Positions 18,581 to 27,154 of a stretch of DNA of 38,154 nt are shown one piece after another (the stretch's first letter is position 1; every line of letters starts with the position of its first letter). The DNA comes from an uncultured Opitutia bacterium (lineage in GTDB: Bacteria; Verrucomicrobiota; Verrucomicrobiia; Opitutales; UBA953). Below the pieces are notes generated by a model, which did not search any database, was not told the origin of the DNA, and saw only the letters and a list, made by a program, of their open reading frames with translations. The translations under genes were made by a program, and so were the position numbers. Location: contig CAINSX010000019.1 of assembly GCA_903853185.1 (NCBI GenBank), positions 1 to 38,154 on the forward strand. The letters are read 5' to 3'.

Positions 18581-19483
18581 ATGGCGGGCTTCTTTGAGCG
18601 TCTGAAGTCCGGCTTGAGCCGCACGGCCGAGGCTGTCGCCAATCTATTGGCGAGGCCGATGGACGCCGAGTCGGCCGAGCAGCTGCGTGAGCGTCTGATC
18701 GCCGCCGATTTCGGACCCGCTACCGCCGACGAGGTCGTCGAAGCCGCGCGCTCGGCCTGGAAGTCCGAAGCCGCGCTGCGCAAGACCTCGCCAGCCGAAG
18801 CCGCGGCCGAAAGCATTGTGCGTGCGCTCGGCGGCGAGACCGTCGCCTCACCCGCCTTCTCCAAGCCGCATGTGATCATGCTCCTCGGCGTCAACGGCGC
18901 CGGCAAGACGACCACCGCCGCGAAGCTCGCCTGGCGCTGGCGCGAAGACGGTAAGACCTGCCTGCTCGGCGCGTGTGACACTTTCCGTGCCGCCGCGGGC
19001 GAACAACTTTCCGCCTGGGCTGACCGGCTGGGCGTCGAAGTCGTCGGCGGTGCCGCCGGTGCCGACCCTGCCGCCGTGGCCTTCGATGCGGCCAAGGCCG
19101 GCGTCGCGCGCGGCGTCGACGTCGTCATCCTCGACACCGCAGGCCGACTTCACACCAAGGCGCACCTACTCGAAGAATTACGCAAAGTGGTCCGCGTGAC
19201 GGCCAAGGCCCACGCTGGTGCACCGCACGAGAAGTGGCTCGTCATCGACGGTTCGCTCGGCGCGAACTCGATTGAACAGGCCCGCATCTTCCATGAGGCC
19301 GTTGGGCTCACTGGCCTGATCGTGACTAAACTTGATGGCACCGCCCGCGGCGGCGCACTCGTCGCGGTGGTCCGCGAACTCGGCGTCCCGGTCCGCTTCA
19401 TCGGTGTCGGCGAACAGCCGGCTGACCTCCAGCCCTTCGATGCGCGGGCCTACGCCCGCTCGATCGTCGGCCTGGCCGAGTGA
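18581..19483 (+). CDS. ftsY: Signal recognition particle receptor FtsY
   Basis: This 300-residue SRP-type GTPase has the N domain (about 1-90) followed by the G domain. Motifs are the P-loop GVNGAGKTT (103-111), DTFRAAAGEQLSAWA, DTAGRLHTKAHLLEEL, TKLDGTARGG and the C-terminal GVGEQPADLQPFDA that marks FtsY against Ffh. It receives ribosome-bound SRP at the membrane for co-translational insertion. It lacks the long acidic A domain of the E. coli protein, which is common outside the enterics. The segment normally written DATTGQNA is DGSLGANS here, a change in a conserved GTPase-interface loop. It starts four bases after the nusB stop and is surely co-transcribed with it. Confidence 0.95.
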   Translation: MAGFFERLKSGLSRTAEAVANLLARPMDAESAEQLRERLIAADFGPATADEVVEAARSAWKSEAALRKTSPAEAAAESIVRALGGETVASPAFSKPHVIMLLGVNGAGKTTTAAKLAWRWREDGKTCLLGACDTFRAAAGEQLSAWADRLGVEVVGGAAGADPAAVAFDAAKAGVARGVDVVILDTAGRLHTKAHLLEELRKVVRVTAKAHAGAPHEKWLVIDGSLGANSIEQARIFHEAVGLTGLIVTKLDGTARGGALVAVVRELGVPVRFIGVGEQPADLQPFDARAYARSIVGLAE

Positions 19484-19525
19484 GGTTGTCTTGCCAGCGA
19501 GGGCGCTCCACCCCAGCGTGAACCC

Positions 19526-20623
19526 ATGTCGGCCGAGACCGTCACCGTCCAATTAGGCCAGCGCTCCTACCCCGTCCGTATCGGGGCTGGGATGTGCCAG
19601 GAAGCCTTGGCTGTGGCGGAACGTCGCGTGGCCTCCGGCCAAAAGTGCGTCGCAATCACCTCGCCCGGCGTCGCAGCCGCCCAGTCCGGCTTCGCCGCGC
19701 AGCTCGCCCGCCTCATGCCGGTGCTCGCGACGGCTTCAGACGGCGAGACCGCCAAGTCGACCGCCGAGCTTGCGCGCGTCTGGGATTTCCTCGCTGCCAA
19801 CGGCGTCGCCCGCGACGGCGCGGTCTTCGCGCTCGGTGGGGGCGTCGTCGGCGACCTCGCCGGCTTCGCGGCCGCCTCCTACCAGCGCGGCGTTGATTTC
19901 TACCAGATCCCGACGACGTTGCTCGCGATGGTCGATAGCTCCGTCGGCGGCAAGACCGGCATCAACCTCTCCGCAGGCAAGAACCTTGTCGGCAACTTCC
20001 ATCAGCCCACGGCCGTCTTCGCCGACACCGACCTGCTGGCCACCCTACCTCCGCGCGAGTTCGCTGCGGGCATGGCCGAGGTCATCAAGCACGGCATCAT
20101 CGCCGACGCCGACCTCTTCGGCCTGCTCGAACAGAATTCGCCCTTGAGCTGGAATCATGCGTTGCTGCCGCGCGTCATCCGCCGCTGCGTCGAGATCAAG
20201 GCCGTCGTCGTGGCCGGCGACGAACGCGAGACCAGCGCCCAAGGCGGCCGCGCGCTCCTCAACCTCGGCCACACCTTTGGGCACGCGATCGAAGCGACCG
20301 CCGGCTACGGGACGTACCTGCACGGTGAAGCCGTCGCGATCGGGCTCGTGATGGCCGCCCGCCTTTCGACCGAGCTAAAGCATTGCACCGCCGCCCAGGC
20401 CGAACAGGTCGAGGCCGCGCTGAAAGCGCACGCCCTGCCGGTCGCACTGCGCGCCCCGCTCCCCCTCGAACCCATGCTCGCCGCGATGCGTCGCGACAAG
20501 AAAGTCCGTGGCGGCAAGCTGCGCTTCGTCCTGCAAGACGGCATAGGCGCGGCCAGCACCGCGGATACCGTCCCTGAGGAAGCCGCCGTGCGCGCCTTGC
20601 TCGCCGGCGGGGCCGTCCGCTGA
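19526..20623 (+). CDS. aroB: 3-dehydroquinate synthase
   Basis: This 365-residue enzyme converts DAHP to 3-dehydroquinate, the second step of the shikimate pathway, using NAD and a divalent metal. Its motifs are complete: the NAD-binding GGGVVGDLAGFAAASYQRG, IPTTLLAMVDSSVGGKTGIN, KNLVGNFHQP, the metal ligands Glu in GMAEVIKHG and His in LLNLGHTFGHAIE, and the later HGEAVAIG. Length is normal for the family. A TTGCC box lies 35 bases before the ATG and the gap to ftsY is 42 bases, so it may have its own promoter. No other shikimate gene is nearby. Confidence 0.96.
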   Translation: MSAETVTVQLGQRSYPVRIGAGMCQEALAVAERRVASGQKCVAITSPGVAAAQSGFAAQLARLMPVLATASDGETAKSTAELARVWDFLAANGVARDGAVFALGGGVVGDLAGFAAASYQRGVDFYQIPTTLLAMVDSSVGGKTGINLSAGKNLVGNFHQPTAVFADTDLLATLPPREFAAGMAEVIKHGIIADADLFGLLEQNSPLSWNHALLPRVIRRCVEIKAVVVAGDERETSAQGGRALLNLGHTFGHAIEATAGYGTYLHGEAVAIGLVMAARLSTELKHCTAAQAEQVEAALKAHALPVALRAPLPLEPMLAAMRRDKKVRGGKLRFVLQDGIGAASTADTVPEEAAVRALLAGGAVR

Positions 20624-20634
20624 TTTCCGTCCGC

Positions 20635-20664
20635 TTGACCCTCCCGGTTGGTGGGCTTTGGATA
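20635..20664 (+). promoter_or_regulatory. Candidate promoter before the amidohydrolase-like gene
   Basis: TTGACC (20635-20640) and TGGATA (20659-20664) are 18 bases apart, with the ATG only four bases after the second box. If real, the transcript would be leaderless or nearly so. The layout matches the site before the gene starting at 27147. Confidence 0.35.
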
Positions 20665-20668
20665 CGGC

Positions 20669-21571
20669 ATGCCTCGCCTCCTCTGCGTCTGCCTATTGGC
20701 AGCCTCCGTCGTCCTGCGCGCCGCCGAGACAAACGAGCCCGGCAAGACCACCTTCGGCCGTAATAAGTATGTGGAGTACATCCCCGGCAGCCTGCCGTTC
20801 GTGCTCTCCGCGCCGCATGGCGGCCGCGATAAGCCCGACGAACTTCCTGATCGTGAGAAAGGCACGTTCGCCTTCGACACCAATACCCAGGAGCTCGCCA
20901 GGGCCATTGACGACGAGTTCGTCGCGCGTACCGGCCAGCACCCGCACGTGGTCATCTGCCGCGTCACGCGTCGCAAGATCGACTGCAACCGCGAGATCGT
21001 CGAAGGTGCCGCCGGGAATCCGCTGACCGAACAATCCTGGAAAGATTTCCAAGGCTTCATCCAGACCGCGCAGAAGGCCGTCGTCGCGCAACACGGCAAG
21101 GGCTTCTACATCGACCTACATGGCCACGGACATACCGATGCGCGCCTTGAACTAGGCTATGGGCACAACCGAGAGGAGTTCGGCCTGTCGGACCCCGAGC
21201 TCGCCAAGCCGGAGTTCATCAAGAAGGGCACCCTGCAGTTCTTCGCGCTGAATAACCCTTCCGCTTACCCGGCGCTCCTCCACGGTCCGCAGAGTTTCGG
21301 AGCCCTGATGGAGAAGGCCGGCTTCCCTTCCACGCCGAGCCTCGGCAAGCCCATCCCGGGCGAACCCTATTTCAACGGCGGCTACAACGTCCGCACCCAC
21401 ACCGCGCCCGGCACCGGTTTCGCGGGGCTGCAGATCGAGAGTAACTCCAAGGGCGTGCGCGACACCGACGCCAGTCGGCGTAAGTTCGCGGCGGCATTGG
21501 TCGACCAGCTCGCAATCTACCTCGACGCCCAGATGGGCATCAAGCTACCGCTGAAGCCTAAGGCCAAGTAG
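20669..21571 (+). CDS. Secreted N-formylglutamate amidohydrolase-like protein
   Basis: This 300-residue protein has a Sec signal (MPRLLCVCLLAASVVLRAAE). The FGase-family pattern follows: FVLSAPHGGRDKPDEL near the N-terminus, DTNTQELARAIDDEF, RVTRRKIDCNREIVEG and the metal-type DLHGHGH segment near residue 150. Named family members release formate from N-formylglutamate in histidine breakdown, but those are cytoplasmic. An exported form with no hut genes around points to a different amide or peptide substrate (inference). The stop codon lies in a 7-base-stem hairpin shared with the convergent lipoprotein gene. The start at 20669 gives a proper signal peptide; the TTG at 20648 does not. Confidence 0.85.
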   Translation: MPRLLCVCLLAASVVLRAAETNEPGKTTFGRNKYVEYIPGSLPFVLSAPHGGRDKPDELPDREKGTFAFDTNTQELARAIDDEFVARTGQHPHVVICRVTRRKIDCNREIVEGAAGNPLTEQSWKDFQGFIQTAQKAVVAQHGKGFYIDLHGHGHTDARLELGYGHNREEFGLSDPELAKPEFIKKGTLQFFALNNPSAYPALLHGPQSFGALMEKAGFPSTPSLGKPIPGEPYFNGGYNVRTHTAPGTGFAGLQIESNSKGVRDTDASRRKFAAALVDQLAIYLDAQMGIKLPLKPKAK

Positions 21572-21577
21572 GCCTTA
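21559..21577. repeat. Inverted repeat joining two convergent stop codons
   Basis: TAAGGCC (21559-21565) pairs with GGCCTTA (21571-21577) across a five-base loop. The stem contains the TAG of the plus-strand gene and the TAA of the minus-strand lipoprotein gene. It has no T-run, so it is at most a weak bidirectional terminator. Confidence 0.35.
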
Positions 21578-21805
21578 CTGCTGAGGACCCACGGCCGGCT
21601 TGGCCGCGCGCCAGTCACCCTTAAGCATGCGCTGGTCGTTCTTCTCGTTGGCCGCCCGGACGCGATCCTCGAGGGAACCCTGGCCCGCAGACTGCCCCGA
21701 GAGGGCGGCCGCGGCGGGCGTCTTCTCCGAGACGAAGGAACGGTCGCCCAGCGGACTGGAACAGCCGGCAAGCAGGAGGAGGGAGAACAAGGACAGGGTC
21801 TTCAT
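21575..21805 (-). CDS. Small lipoprotein of unknown function
   Basis: This 76-residue protein starts at the ATG at 21805. It has a short lipoprotein signal with a clear lipobox (MKTLSLFSLLLLAGCSS), so the Cys at position 15 should be lipidated. The mature part is small, polar and Ala/Gln-rich (SLEDRVRAANEKNDQRMLKGDW), with one likely helix and no recognised domain. It begins 7 bases after the phosphohexomutase stop and is probably co-transcribed with it. A longer open frame from 22030 exists but lies inside the mutase gene and encodes Arg/Pro/Ser-rich shadow sequence. Its function is unknown. Confidence 0.8.
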   Translation of the reverse strand: MKTLSLFSLLLLAGCSSPLGDRSFVSEKTPAAAALSGQSAGQGSLEDRVRAANEKNDQRMLKGDWRAAKPAVGPQQ

Positions 21806-21812
21806 GATAAGG

Positions 21813-23753
21813 TTATTTGGCGCGACGCTTGGCGTCGGCCTCGAGCCAGGCGCGGAGCGCGAGGGCGGACTTGCGAGCGCGCTCACGGGCGGAGGGGAGG
21901 TCATCGGCATCGGCGACCTCGGCCTTCGTGAACGAATAGAATTTCGCCTTGGGCTCCGTGCCGGAGGCGCGGACCGCGATGCGGCGGCCGTCGGCCAACT
22001 CGGCGAGGATGAATTCCTCGGGCGGCACACGGTCGCCTTCGGCGTCGATCACCTTGTCGCGCTCGTAGTCGGTGACACGGACGACCTTGGAGCCGTCGAT
22101 CACGGACGGCGGGGTCGCGCGCCAAGAGGCGACGATACGGCGGATGCACGCGGCGCCTTCCGCGCCTTCGAACGAAAGATTCAACAGATCCTCGTGGTGG
22201 GCGCCGTAGCTGAGGTGGAGCACGTCGAGCGCGTCGAGGAGCGTGCGGCCGCGGGAACGGAGGAGCGCCGCGAACTCGCAAAGCATCACCACCGTCGCAT
22301 TGGCGTCCTTGTCGCGGACGGCGTCATCGGCGAGGTAGCCGTAGCTTTCTTCGGCCCCAAGCAGGAAGAGCGTGGAGTGACGCAACGCGAGCGGGGCACG
22401 ACGGAGCAGCGGGAGCACGGCGGCTTCGGCGCCGGCGGCGTCGGCCAAGCGGCGGCTCCATTTCTCGAGTTTGCGGGCGATCCACTTGAAGCCGACGAGC
22501 GTCTCGACGCAGCGGACGCCATGGCGGGCGCAGATTGCGGCGACGAGAGGGGTCGTGACCAGAGACTTCACCACCGCCGCATTCGGCGAGCCGGCCTCAG
22601 GCAGGATACCGGCGTCCTTCAAGGAGGAGAGGCGGAATTCGGTCAACAACGCAGCCACTTCGTTACCATTAAGCAGGCGATGTCCGCCGGCGGGCAGCGG
22701 ACAGGCCACGCCGACGCGGTCGGAATCGGGGTCCGTGGCGAGAATGAGGTCGGCGCCGATCTCGTCGGCGAGCTTCAGGGCGAGGGCAAACGTGCTGGCG
22801 TTTTCCGGGTTCGGGGAAGCCACGGTCGGAAAACGGCCGTCGTGCTCACGTTGTTCTTCGACCACATGCGGGTCGATGCCCACGCGGCGCAGCGCCGGCA
22901 CCACCATGACGTCACCGGTACCGTGGACGTTCGTGTAGACGACCTTGGGGGTGTGACGCGAGATCACCTCGGGATCAAGGACGACGCCAGCTACGCGAGC
23001 AAGGTAGGCGTCTTCAGCGGAAGCCGGGACGGTGAGCACGCGACTGATATCCGTCTCAAGATAAGGAGCGACATCGGCGGGGCCGAGTTTGCCGACTTCG
23101 GCGACGATCGCGGCGTCGTGGGGAGGAAGCACCTGGCCACCGTCGCCGAGGCAGCACTTGAAGCCGTTATCGTGGGAAGGATTGTGGCTCGCGGTAATGA
23201 CCACGCCGGCATGGGCGCCAAGATGACGAACCGTGAAGCTCAGCTGCGGGGTCGAGCGGGCACCGACGAAGAGATAGGCTTCACCGCCGAGTTCGCTCCA
23301 AGCGCCGGCGATAAGTTCGGCGAAGTGCCGGGAGAAATGACGCACGTCATGGGCGACGACAAGGCGCGCGCCGGGCTGGGTTGCGGAGACATGCTTCCAG
23401 AGGCCGATGACCGCCCGGAGGACGTTGATGTCGTTAAGGCAGGCGGAGCCGATGGCGGCGCGAATCGGCAGGCCTTGGGCGTCGAGTTCGTTGGCGGCCG
23501 AGACCCGGCCAACGGTGCGACCGCGCATACCACCCGTACCGAAGGCGATGCCCTTGTAGAAACGGTCCTCGAGCTCCGCCCAAGCTCCGCGGTCGCAGAG
23601 GTCCTTAAGGGCTTCGATCGCCGCAGCCGGCAAGGCCCCGGAGCGAAGCCAATCCCCGGCGTTGGCCAGGCTGGAGGCGGAAATCTGGCCCTTGCCCTGG
23701 GCAGCTTGAAGGAGCGAAAGGACGGCGGCGGAAGCGCTCATGAGTCCACCCAT
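21813..23753 (-). CDS. Phosphoglucomutase/phosphomannomutase-family phosphohexomutase
   Basis: This 646-residue alpha-D-phosphohexomutase interconverts sugar 1- and 6-phosphates. Its four landmarks are present: the phosphoserine loop VVITASHNPSHDNGFKCC, the metal loop ATDPDSDRVGVACP, the sugar-binding LGAEESYGYLADD and the phosphate-binding RASGTEPKAKFYSF. The GTGGMRGR start of domain 1 and overall order match the PgcA/PGM2 type. Two starts are possible: ATG 23753, preceded by GGGAGGG five bases away, which I use, and ATG 23741. A TTGTCC box 17 bases before AGTATG could place transcription start after 23753, in which case 23741 would be the start. The small lipoprotein gene follows at once. 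Confidence 0.94.
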   Translation of the reverse strand: MGGLMSASAAVLSLLQAAQGKGQISASSLANAGDWLRSGALPAAAIEALKDLCDRGAWAELEDRFYKGIAFGTGGMRGRTVGRVSAANELDAQGLPIRAAIGSACLNDINVLRAVIGLWKHVSATQPGARLVVAHDVRHFSRHFAELIAGAWSELGGEAYLFVGARSTPQLSFTVRHLGAHAGVVITASHNPSHDNGFKCCLGDGGQVLPPHDAAIVAEVGKLGPADVAPYLETDISRVLTVPASAEDAYLARVAGVVLDPEVISRHTPKVVYTNVHGTGDVMVVPALRRVGIDPHVVEEQREHDGRFPTVASPNPENASTFALALKLADEIGADLILATDPDSDRVGVACPLPAGGHRLLNGNEVAALLTEFRLSSLKDAGILPEAGSPNAAVVKSLVTTPLVAAICARHGVRCVETLVGFKWIARKLEKWSRRLADAAGAEAAVLPLLRRAPLALRHSTLFLLGAEESYGYLADDAVRDKDANATVVMLCEFAALLRSRGRTLLDALDVLHLSYGAHHEDLLNLSFEGAEGAACIRRIVASWRATPPSVIDGSKVVRVTDYERDKVIDAEGDRVPPEEFILAELADGRRIAVRASGTEPKAKFYSFTKAEVADADDLPSARERARKSALALRAWLEADAKRRAK

Positions 23754-23840
23754 ACTTACCCTCCCGGGGGCGGGGACAAGCCCGTAGGCGGGGGAGGCGG
23801 GGGTTGACACAAACGGTCCTTTGCCAAGGGTTGACCCCCC
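23754..23840. promoter_or_regulatory. Divergent promoter region between the mutase and TPR genes
   Basis: This G-rich 87-base gap carries TTGACA on the plus strand at 23804-23809, 37 bases before the TPR gene ATG. On the minus strand TTGTCC lies 26 bases before the mutase ATG. Neither has a clear -10 box. Confidence 0.3.
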
Positions 23841-24563
23841 ATGCCTGAAGATAGTTCCAACAAGCAGCCCCCGGCTGGCGACGACCGTAACCTCGTCGTC
23901 GTCGACGAGGATTTCGTGAATGCGGACACTGAGGACCGCCTCTGGCTCTTCTGGGAGCGCAACAAGGGCGTCATCGTCAAGGGAACCTTCGGCGTCGTCG
24001 TCGGGATCCTCGCCTTCCTCGCCTACTTCTTCTACGCTGAAAGCCGCCGCGAAGCCCTCGGCGAAGAATTCACTGCCTGCCAGGATGAAGCCGCCCGTCG
24101 CGCCTTCGCCGCACGCCATCCGGGCGAGCCCCTCGCCGCCGTTGCGATCACCGACGTCGCCGACGACCTCAAGAAGGCCGGCAAATTCGCCGACGCCGCC
24201 AAGGCCTACGACGAAGCCAATCGCCTGACCGCTCTCGCTGGCAAGGCCCCGGCTATCTCCGCCCTCGGTGCCCGCGCCCGTCTCTACGCTGCCCTCTGCC
24301 GCCTCGAAGCCGGTGAAGCCGGTGCCGATAAGGCGATCGCGGTTGTTGCCGACGACGTGAACGCGCCGGAAACCCTCCGCGGTTTCGCCATGCTGACCCT
24401 AGCCAATCTCGCCGTCGCCAAGGGCGACACCGCTGAAGCCACCAAGTGGCTTAACGCGATGGACAAGAAACTCCGCGCGGGGCACGTCTGGAAGTCCGAC
24501 AAGGAAGCCCTCGTGCAGTCTGAGCCCTCGCTCATCGCACCGGCTGCTCCCGCCACCAAGTAA
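23841..24563 (+). CDS. Membrane-anchored TPR-like protein (YfgM-like)
   Basis: This 240-residue protein has an acidic cytoplasmic N-terminus and a single membrane segment (about residues 47-66, VIVKGTFGVVVGILAFLAYFFY). The periplasmic remainder is made of Ala-rich helical pairs that read as degenerate TPR units: DDLKKAGKFADAAKAYDEA, ARLYAALCRLEAGEAGADKA and AMLTLANLAVAKGDTAEATK. This is the layout of YfgM-type proteins, which sit near the Sec translocon in E. coli, but the resemblance is structural and I hold it loosely. The C-terminus is Ala/Pro-rich. It is a single gene, closed by the strong palindromic terminator just downstream. Confidence 0.82.
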   Translation: MPEDSSNKQPPAGDDRNLVVVDEDFVNADTEDRLWLFWERNKGVIVKGTFGVVVGILAFLAYFFYAESRREALGEEFTACQDEAARRAFAARHPGEPLAAVAITDVADDLKKAGKFADAAKAYDEANRLTALAGKAPAISALGARARLYAALCRLEAGEAGADKAIAVVADDVNAPETLRGFAMLTLANLAVAKGDTAEATKWLNAMDKKLRAGHVWKSDKEALVQSEPSLIAPAAPATK

Positions 24564-24583
24564 GCCGCGCGAGCTAGGCAAAG

Positions 24584-24612
24584 AAAAGCCCCGGCCTAGG
24601 CCGGGGCTTTTT
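24584..24612. terminator. Strong bidirectional Rho-independent terminator
   Basis: A perfect 20-base GC-rich palindrome (24588-24607) is flanked by AAAA (24584-24587) and TTTTT (24608-24612). It therefore forms hairpin plus T-run on both strands. It lies between the convergent TPR and YncE/phosphatase genes, 20 bases from the first and 18 from the second, and should end both transcripts. Confidence 0.92.
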
Positions 24613-24630
24613 CGTGCCCAGAGGCGCGGC

Positions 24631-27147
24631 TTACTTCTCCAACGGCTGCGTGAAGATCGCGCGGTGGATGGGGGTCGGGTACGGTTCGCCCGGGCGGGCT
24701 GCGGCCCAAAGGATGCGGTTGAGCTCATCCTCCGGTGCGCGGTCGTATTCGGCAAAGTTCATCTTCTCGGACCGCTCCCAGAAGGCGCTCTTCTTGGTGT
24801 TCTTCGCCTGCAGGTCGACCTTCGGCATCAGCGGGGAATAGGGCGTCATCACGGCCTCCTTGCTGAAGAGACTGAACATCGGGGTCGCGCCAGCGTCATA
24901 CTGCGTGAGCGGAGGCAGACCGAGGATCAACTCGATCGTACGGATCATGCTCGCCTGAGTGTAGAGCGTACTGTCGACGACGCCGCGCTTGCACCAAGGA
25001 CTGATGACATAACCGACCGTGCGATGGGCGTCGACGTGGTCAGGTCCGTTCTGGGTGTCGTCTTCGATGATGAAGATCGCCATCTCCTTCCAATATTTAC
25101 TGCGGCTAGCCGCTTCGATGATGCGGCCGAGGCCGAGGTCGTTGCTGCCCACGCAGGCTTCGGGCGTGAAGGAACCCGGCGTCGTGCCACCGGTATGGTC
25201 TTCGCCGAGCGACATAATGGTGAAGCGCGGCAGGTCACCGGTCTTCTCGGCCGCATGGAGATCGTCGATCCAGCCCTGCACGAGATCCATATCGCGGGCG
25301 CCTTTGAGGATACCCTTCCAGCGGCCGCGATTCTCTGACGGCACACGCTGGGCGCCTTCGCCGTAATTACGGTAACTCAGACCATGGCGCTTGCAGAGAT
25401 CCCAGAGGTAGCCGTTGGCCGGCGTCTCCATCTCATCATTGCCGAAGAGCTTGCCGTGGGCGGAGTAGGACATGATCCAGGAACGCTGGTTGAAGTCGGT
25501 GGCCATCGCCGCGTCGGTCCAGCTGTGGCCGTCGACACTGACCTCGCTATTGCAGTAAAGGTTGTCGAGGAGCGCGTATTCGCGGGCGAGCTGGTGATGG
25601 TTCGGGGTGACCTTCTCGCCGTACATCGTGAGCTTCGGATCCCCGTTGCCGATAGGCTTGCCGGAAGCATCCTTCATGTCTCCGAGGACCTGGTCGTAGG
25701 TCCGGTTCTCCTTGATGATGTAGAGCACGTGCTTGATCGGGCAGGGATCGCCGATCTTGGACGGGATGACCGAATCACTAGGCAGCGTGGCCGCGCGGAG
25801 TTGCGACGGATTGTAAGGGGAGTTGAGACGGACTTGCTTCGTGTAGGCCACCATCTGCTTCGCGTCGGGCTTGGCGACGAACGAGATCGAGCCTTCGAAG
25901 GTCTTGCCGGGGTGATCAAAGGTCAGGCCGTTGTGCAGCTTATTCGGCTTCGGGCTGAGGGCCGGGAAGCTCGCGCGCGACGTGAGCCCCTTGCCGTTGG
26001 CGACGAGGAGGAATTTATTGTCGGGCGTGACGGCGACCGCCGTCGGGTACCAGCCGGTTGGGATGAAGCCATTGACCAAGGCGATCTTCTCGCCGCGATC
26101 CTGGGCGTCTTCCATGAGGTCGCCGGAGATGTCGGCGACCAGCACCGAGTTATTATCGGCGTTGGCGACGAAGAGCGTCTTGCCGTCGGGCGAGATCGCG
26201 AGGCCGCAGGGTGTGCTGCCTTCGGGAGACTGCGGGTAGAGCGAAGTCGCGATGACCTCGCGAGCCCCTTCCCAGAGGCGGCGGGTCGGGCCAGCGGCTT
26301 CACCGGCCTTCTCCAGCTTACCGGTCTGGATGACGTGGACGGAGTTGTCGCCAGAGCAGGCGACGAAGAGGCGGCCGTCCGGAGCGAGCGCCAGGTCATT
26401 GGGCCGGATGCCGACCGTGATATCACGGAGGCGCTGGTGCTTGGCGAGGTCGACGATGCTGACGCTGCGGCTGCCCCAGTTCGTGACATAAAGGTGCTTA
26501 CCGTCGCCGCCGATGGCGACCGAGTGCGGGTGCTGTCCGACCGCGACGGATTTTTCCAGGAGAAGGGTGTCTGGCGCGAGCTTCCAGAGCTCATGTCCAC
26601 CTTCGTTGCACACGTAGACGACGCCCGTCGTCGGATGCACGGCGATACCGGCGAGGAAGACCGCGCGGCCATCTGGGTTAGGCTTTACCTCACGCGCATA
26701 GGTCGCCTTGCCGTCCTTATAATCAAAGACGTGGATCACGCCCGTGTCGCCGCCGCTGACGTAAAAGCGACACCCGTCCGGACTGAACGCTAGGCCGTTG
26801 AAGGATTCCTTCAGCGAGAGGAACTGCGAGGTGCGTGGCTCGTCGAGCGTGACCACCGTCACGCCCTGCTGGTTATATCCGGCGCTCACCGCCAGCACCG
26901 CCTTCTTATCCGGTGCAATCACCATACGTAAGGCCATGTCACCACTGGGCACATGCGTGCCGGCGGGCGTGACGCCCCAGCCGTTGAAGAGCAACGCGGC
27001 GCTCGGGGCGAGCCCAGGTCGCGTGCGCACCGCCGCGGCGTCCACGTCTTCGCCTGGTTGGCGGGCGGACTTACCCGGCTGCGGGTCCGCCAGAAGGACG
27101 GAAGCGAAAGCCAAGAGGGACAGAGGGACGACGATACGAAGGCTCAT
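24631..27147 (-). CDS. YncE-like beta-propeller / alkaline-phosphatase-family fusion protein
   Basis: This 838-residue secreted protein (Sec signal MSLRIVVPLSLLAFASVLLAD) has two parts. Residues ~60-430 are a YVTN/YncE seven-bladed propeller: repeated blade ends such as GLAFSPDGCRFYVSGGD, SVAIGGDGKHLYVTNWGS and GLAISPDGKTLFVANADN. Residues ~470-800 are a phosphoesterase domain: KHVLYIIKENRTYDQVLGD with the metal Glu-Asn and the nucleophile-region Thr, and HSWTDAAMATDF, EDDTQNGPDHVDAHR and GYVISPWCKRG. This combination occurs in other soil and aquatic bacteria as a bifunctional YncE/alkaline phosphatase-type protein. The substrate is unknown. It has its own promoter-like site 37 bases upstream and the shared terminator downstream. 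Confidence 0.93.
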   Translation of the reverse strand: MSLRIVVPLSLLAFASVLLADPQPGKSARQPGEDVDAAAVRTRPGLAPSAALLFNGWGVTPAGTHVPSGDMALRMVIAPDKKAVLAVSAGYNQQGVTVVTLDEPRTSQFLSLKESFNGLAFSPDGCRFYVSGGDTGVIHVFDYKDGKATYAREVKPNPDGRAVFLAGIAVHPTTGVVYVCNEGGHELWKLAPDTLLLEKSVAVGQHPHSVAIGGDGKHLYVTNWGSRSVSIVDLAKHQRLRDITVGIRPNDLALAPDGRLFVACSGDNSVHVIQTGKLEKAGEAAGPTRRLWEGAREVIATSLYPQSPEGSTPCGLAISPDGKTLFVANADNNSVLVADISGDLMEDAQDRGEKIALVNGFIPTGWYPTAVAVTPDNKFLLVANGKGLTSRASFPALSPKPNKLHNGLTFDHPGKTFEGSISFVAKPDAKQMVAYTKQVRLNSPYNPSQLRAATLPSDSVIPSKIGDPCPIKHVLYIIKENRTYDQVLGDMKDASGKPIGNGDPKLTMYGEKVTPNHHQLAREYALLDNLYCNSEVSVDGHSWTDAAMATDFNQRSWIMSYSAHGKLFGNDEMETPANGYLWDLCKRHGLSYRNYGEGAQRVPSENRGRWKGILKGARDMDLVQGWIDDLHAAEKTGDLPRFTIMSLGEDHTGGTTPGSFTPEACVGSNDLGLGRIIEAASRSKYWKEMAIFIIEDDTQNGPDHVDAHRTVGYVISPWCKRGVVDSTLYTQASMIRTIELILGLPPLTQYDAGATPMFSLFSKEAVMTPYSPLMPKVDLQAKNTKKSAFWERSEKMNFAEYDRAPEDELNRILWAAARPGEPYPTPIHRAIFTQPLEK

Positions 27148-27154
27148 TTCGGGT

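Noticed and set aside
17260..19137. 625-codon minus-strand open frame opposite ribH-nusB-ftsY
   Set aside because: It lies antisense to three well-supported genes, and the product shows only compositional sequence.
21600..23807. 735-codon plus-strand open frame opposite the phosphohexomutase
   Set aside because: Antisense shadow; the mutase on the other strand has all four family motifs.
23754..24119. N-terminal extension of the phosphohexomutase to 24119
   Set aside because: It would run antisense through the start of the TPR gene, and the added 122 residues have no counterpart in the family.
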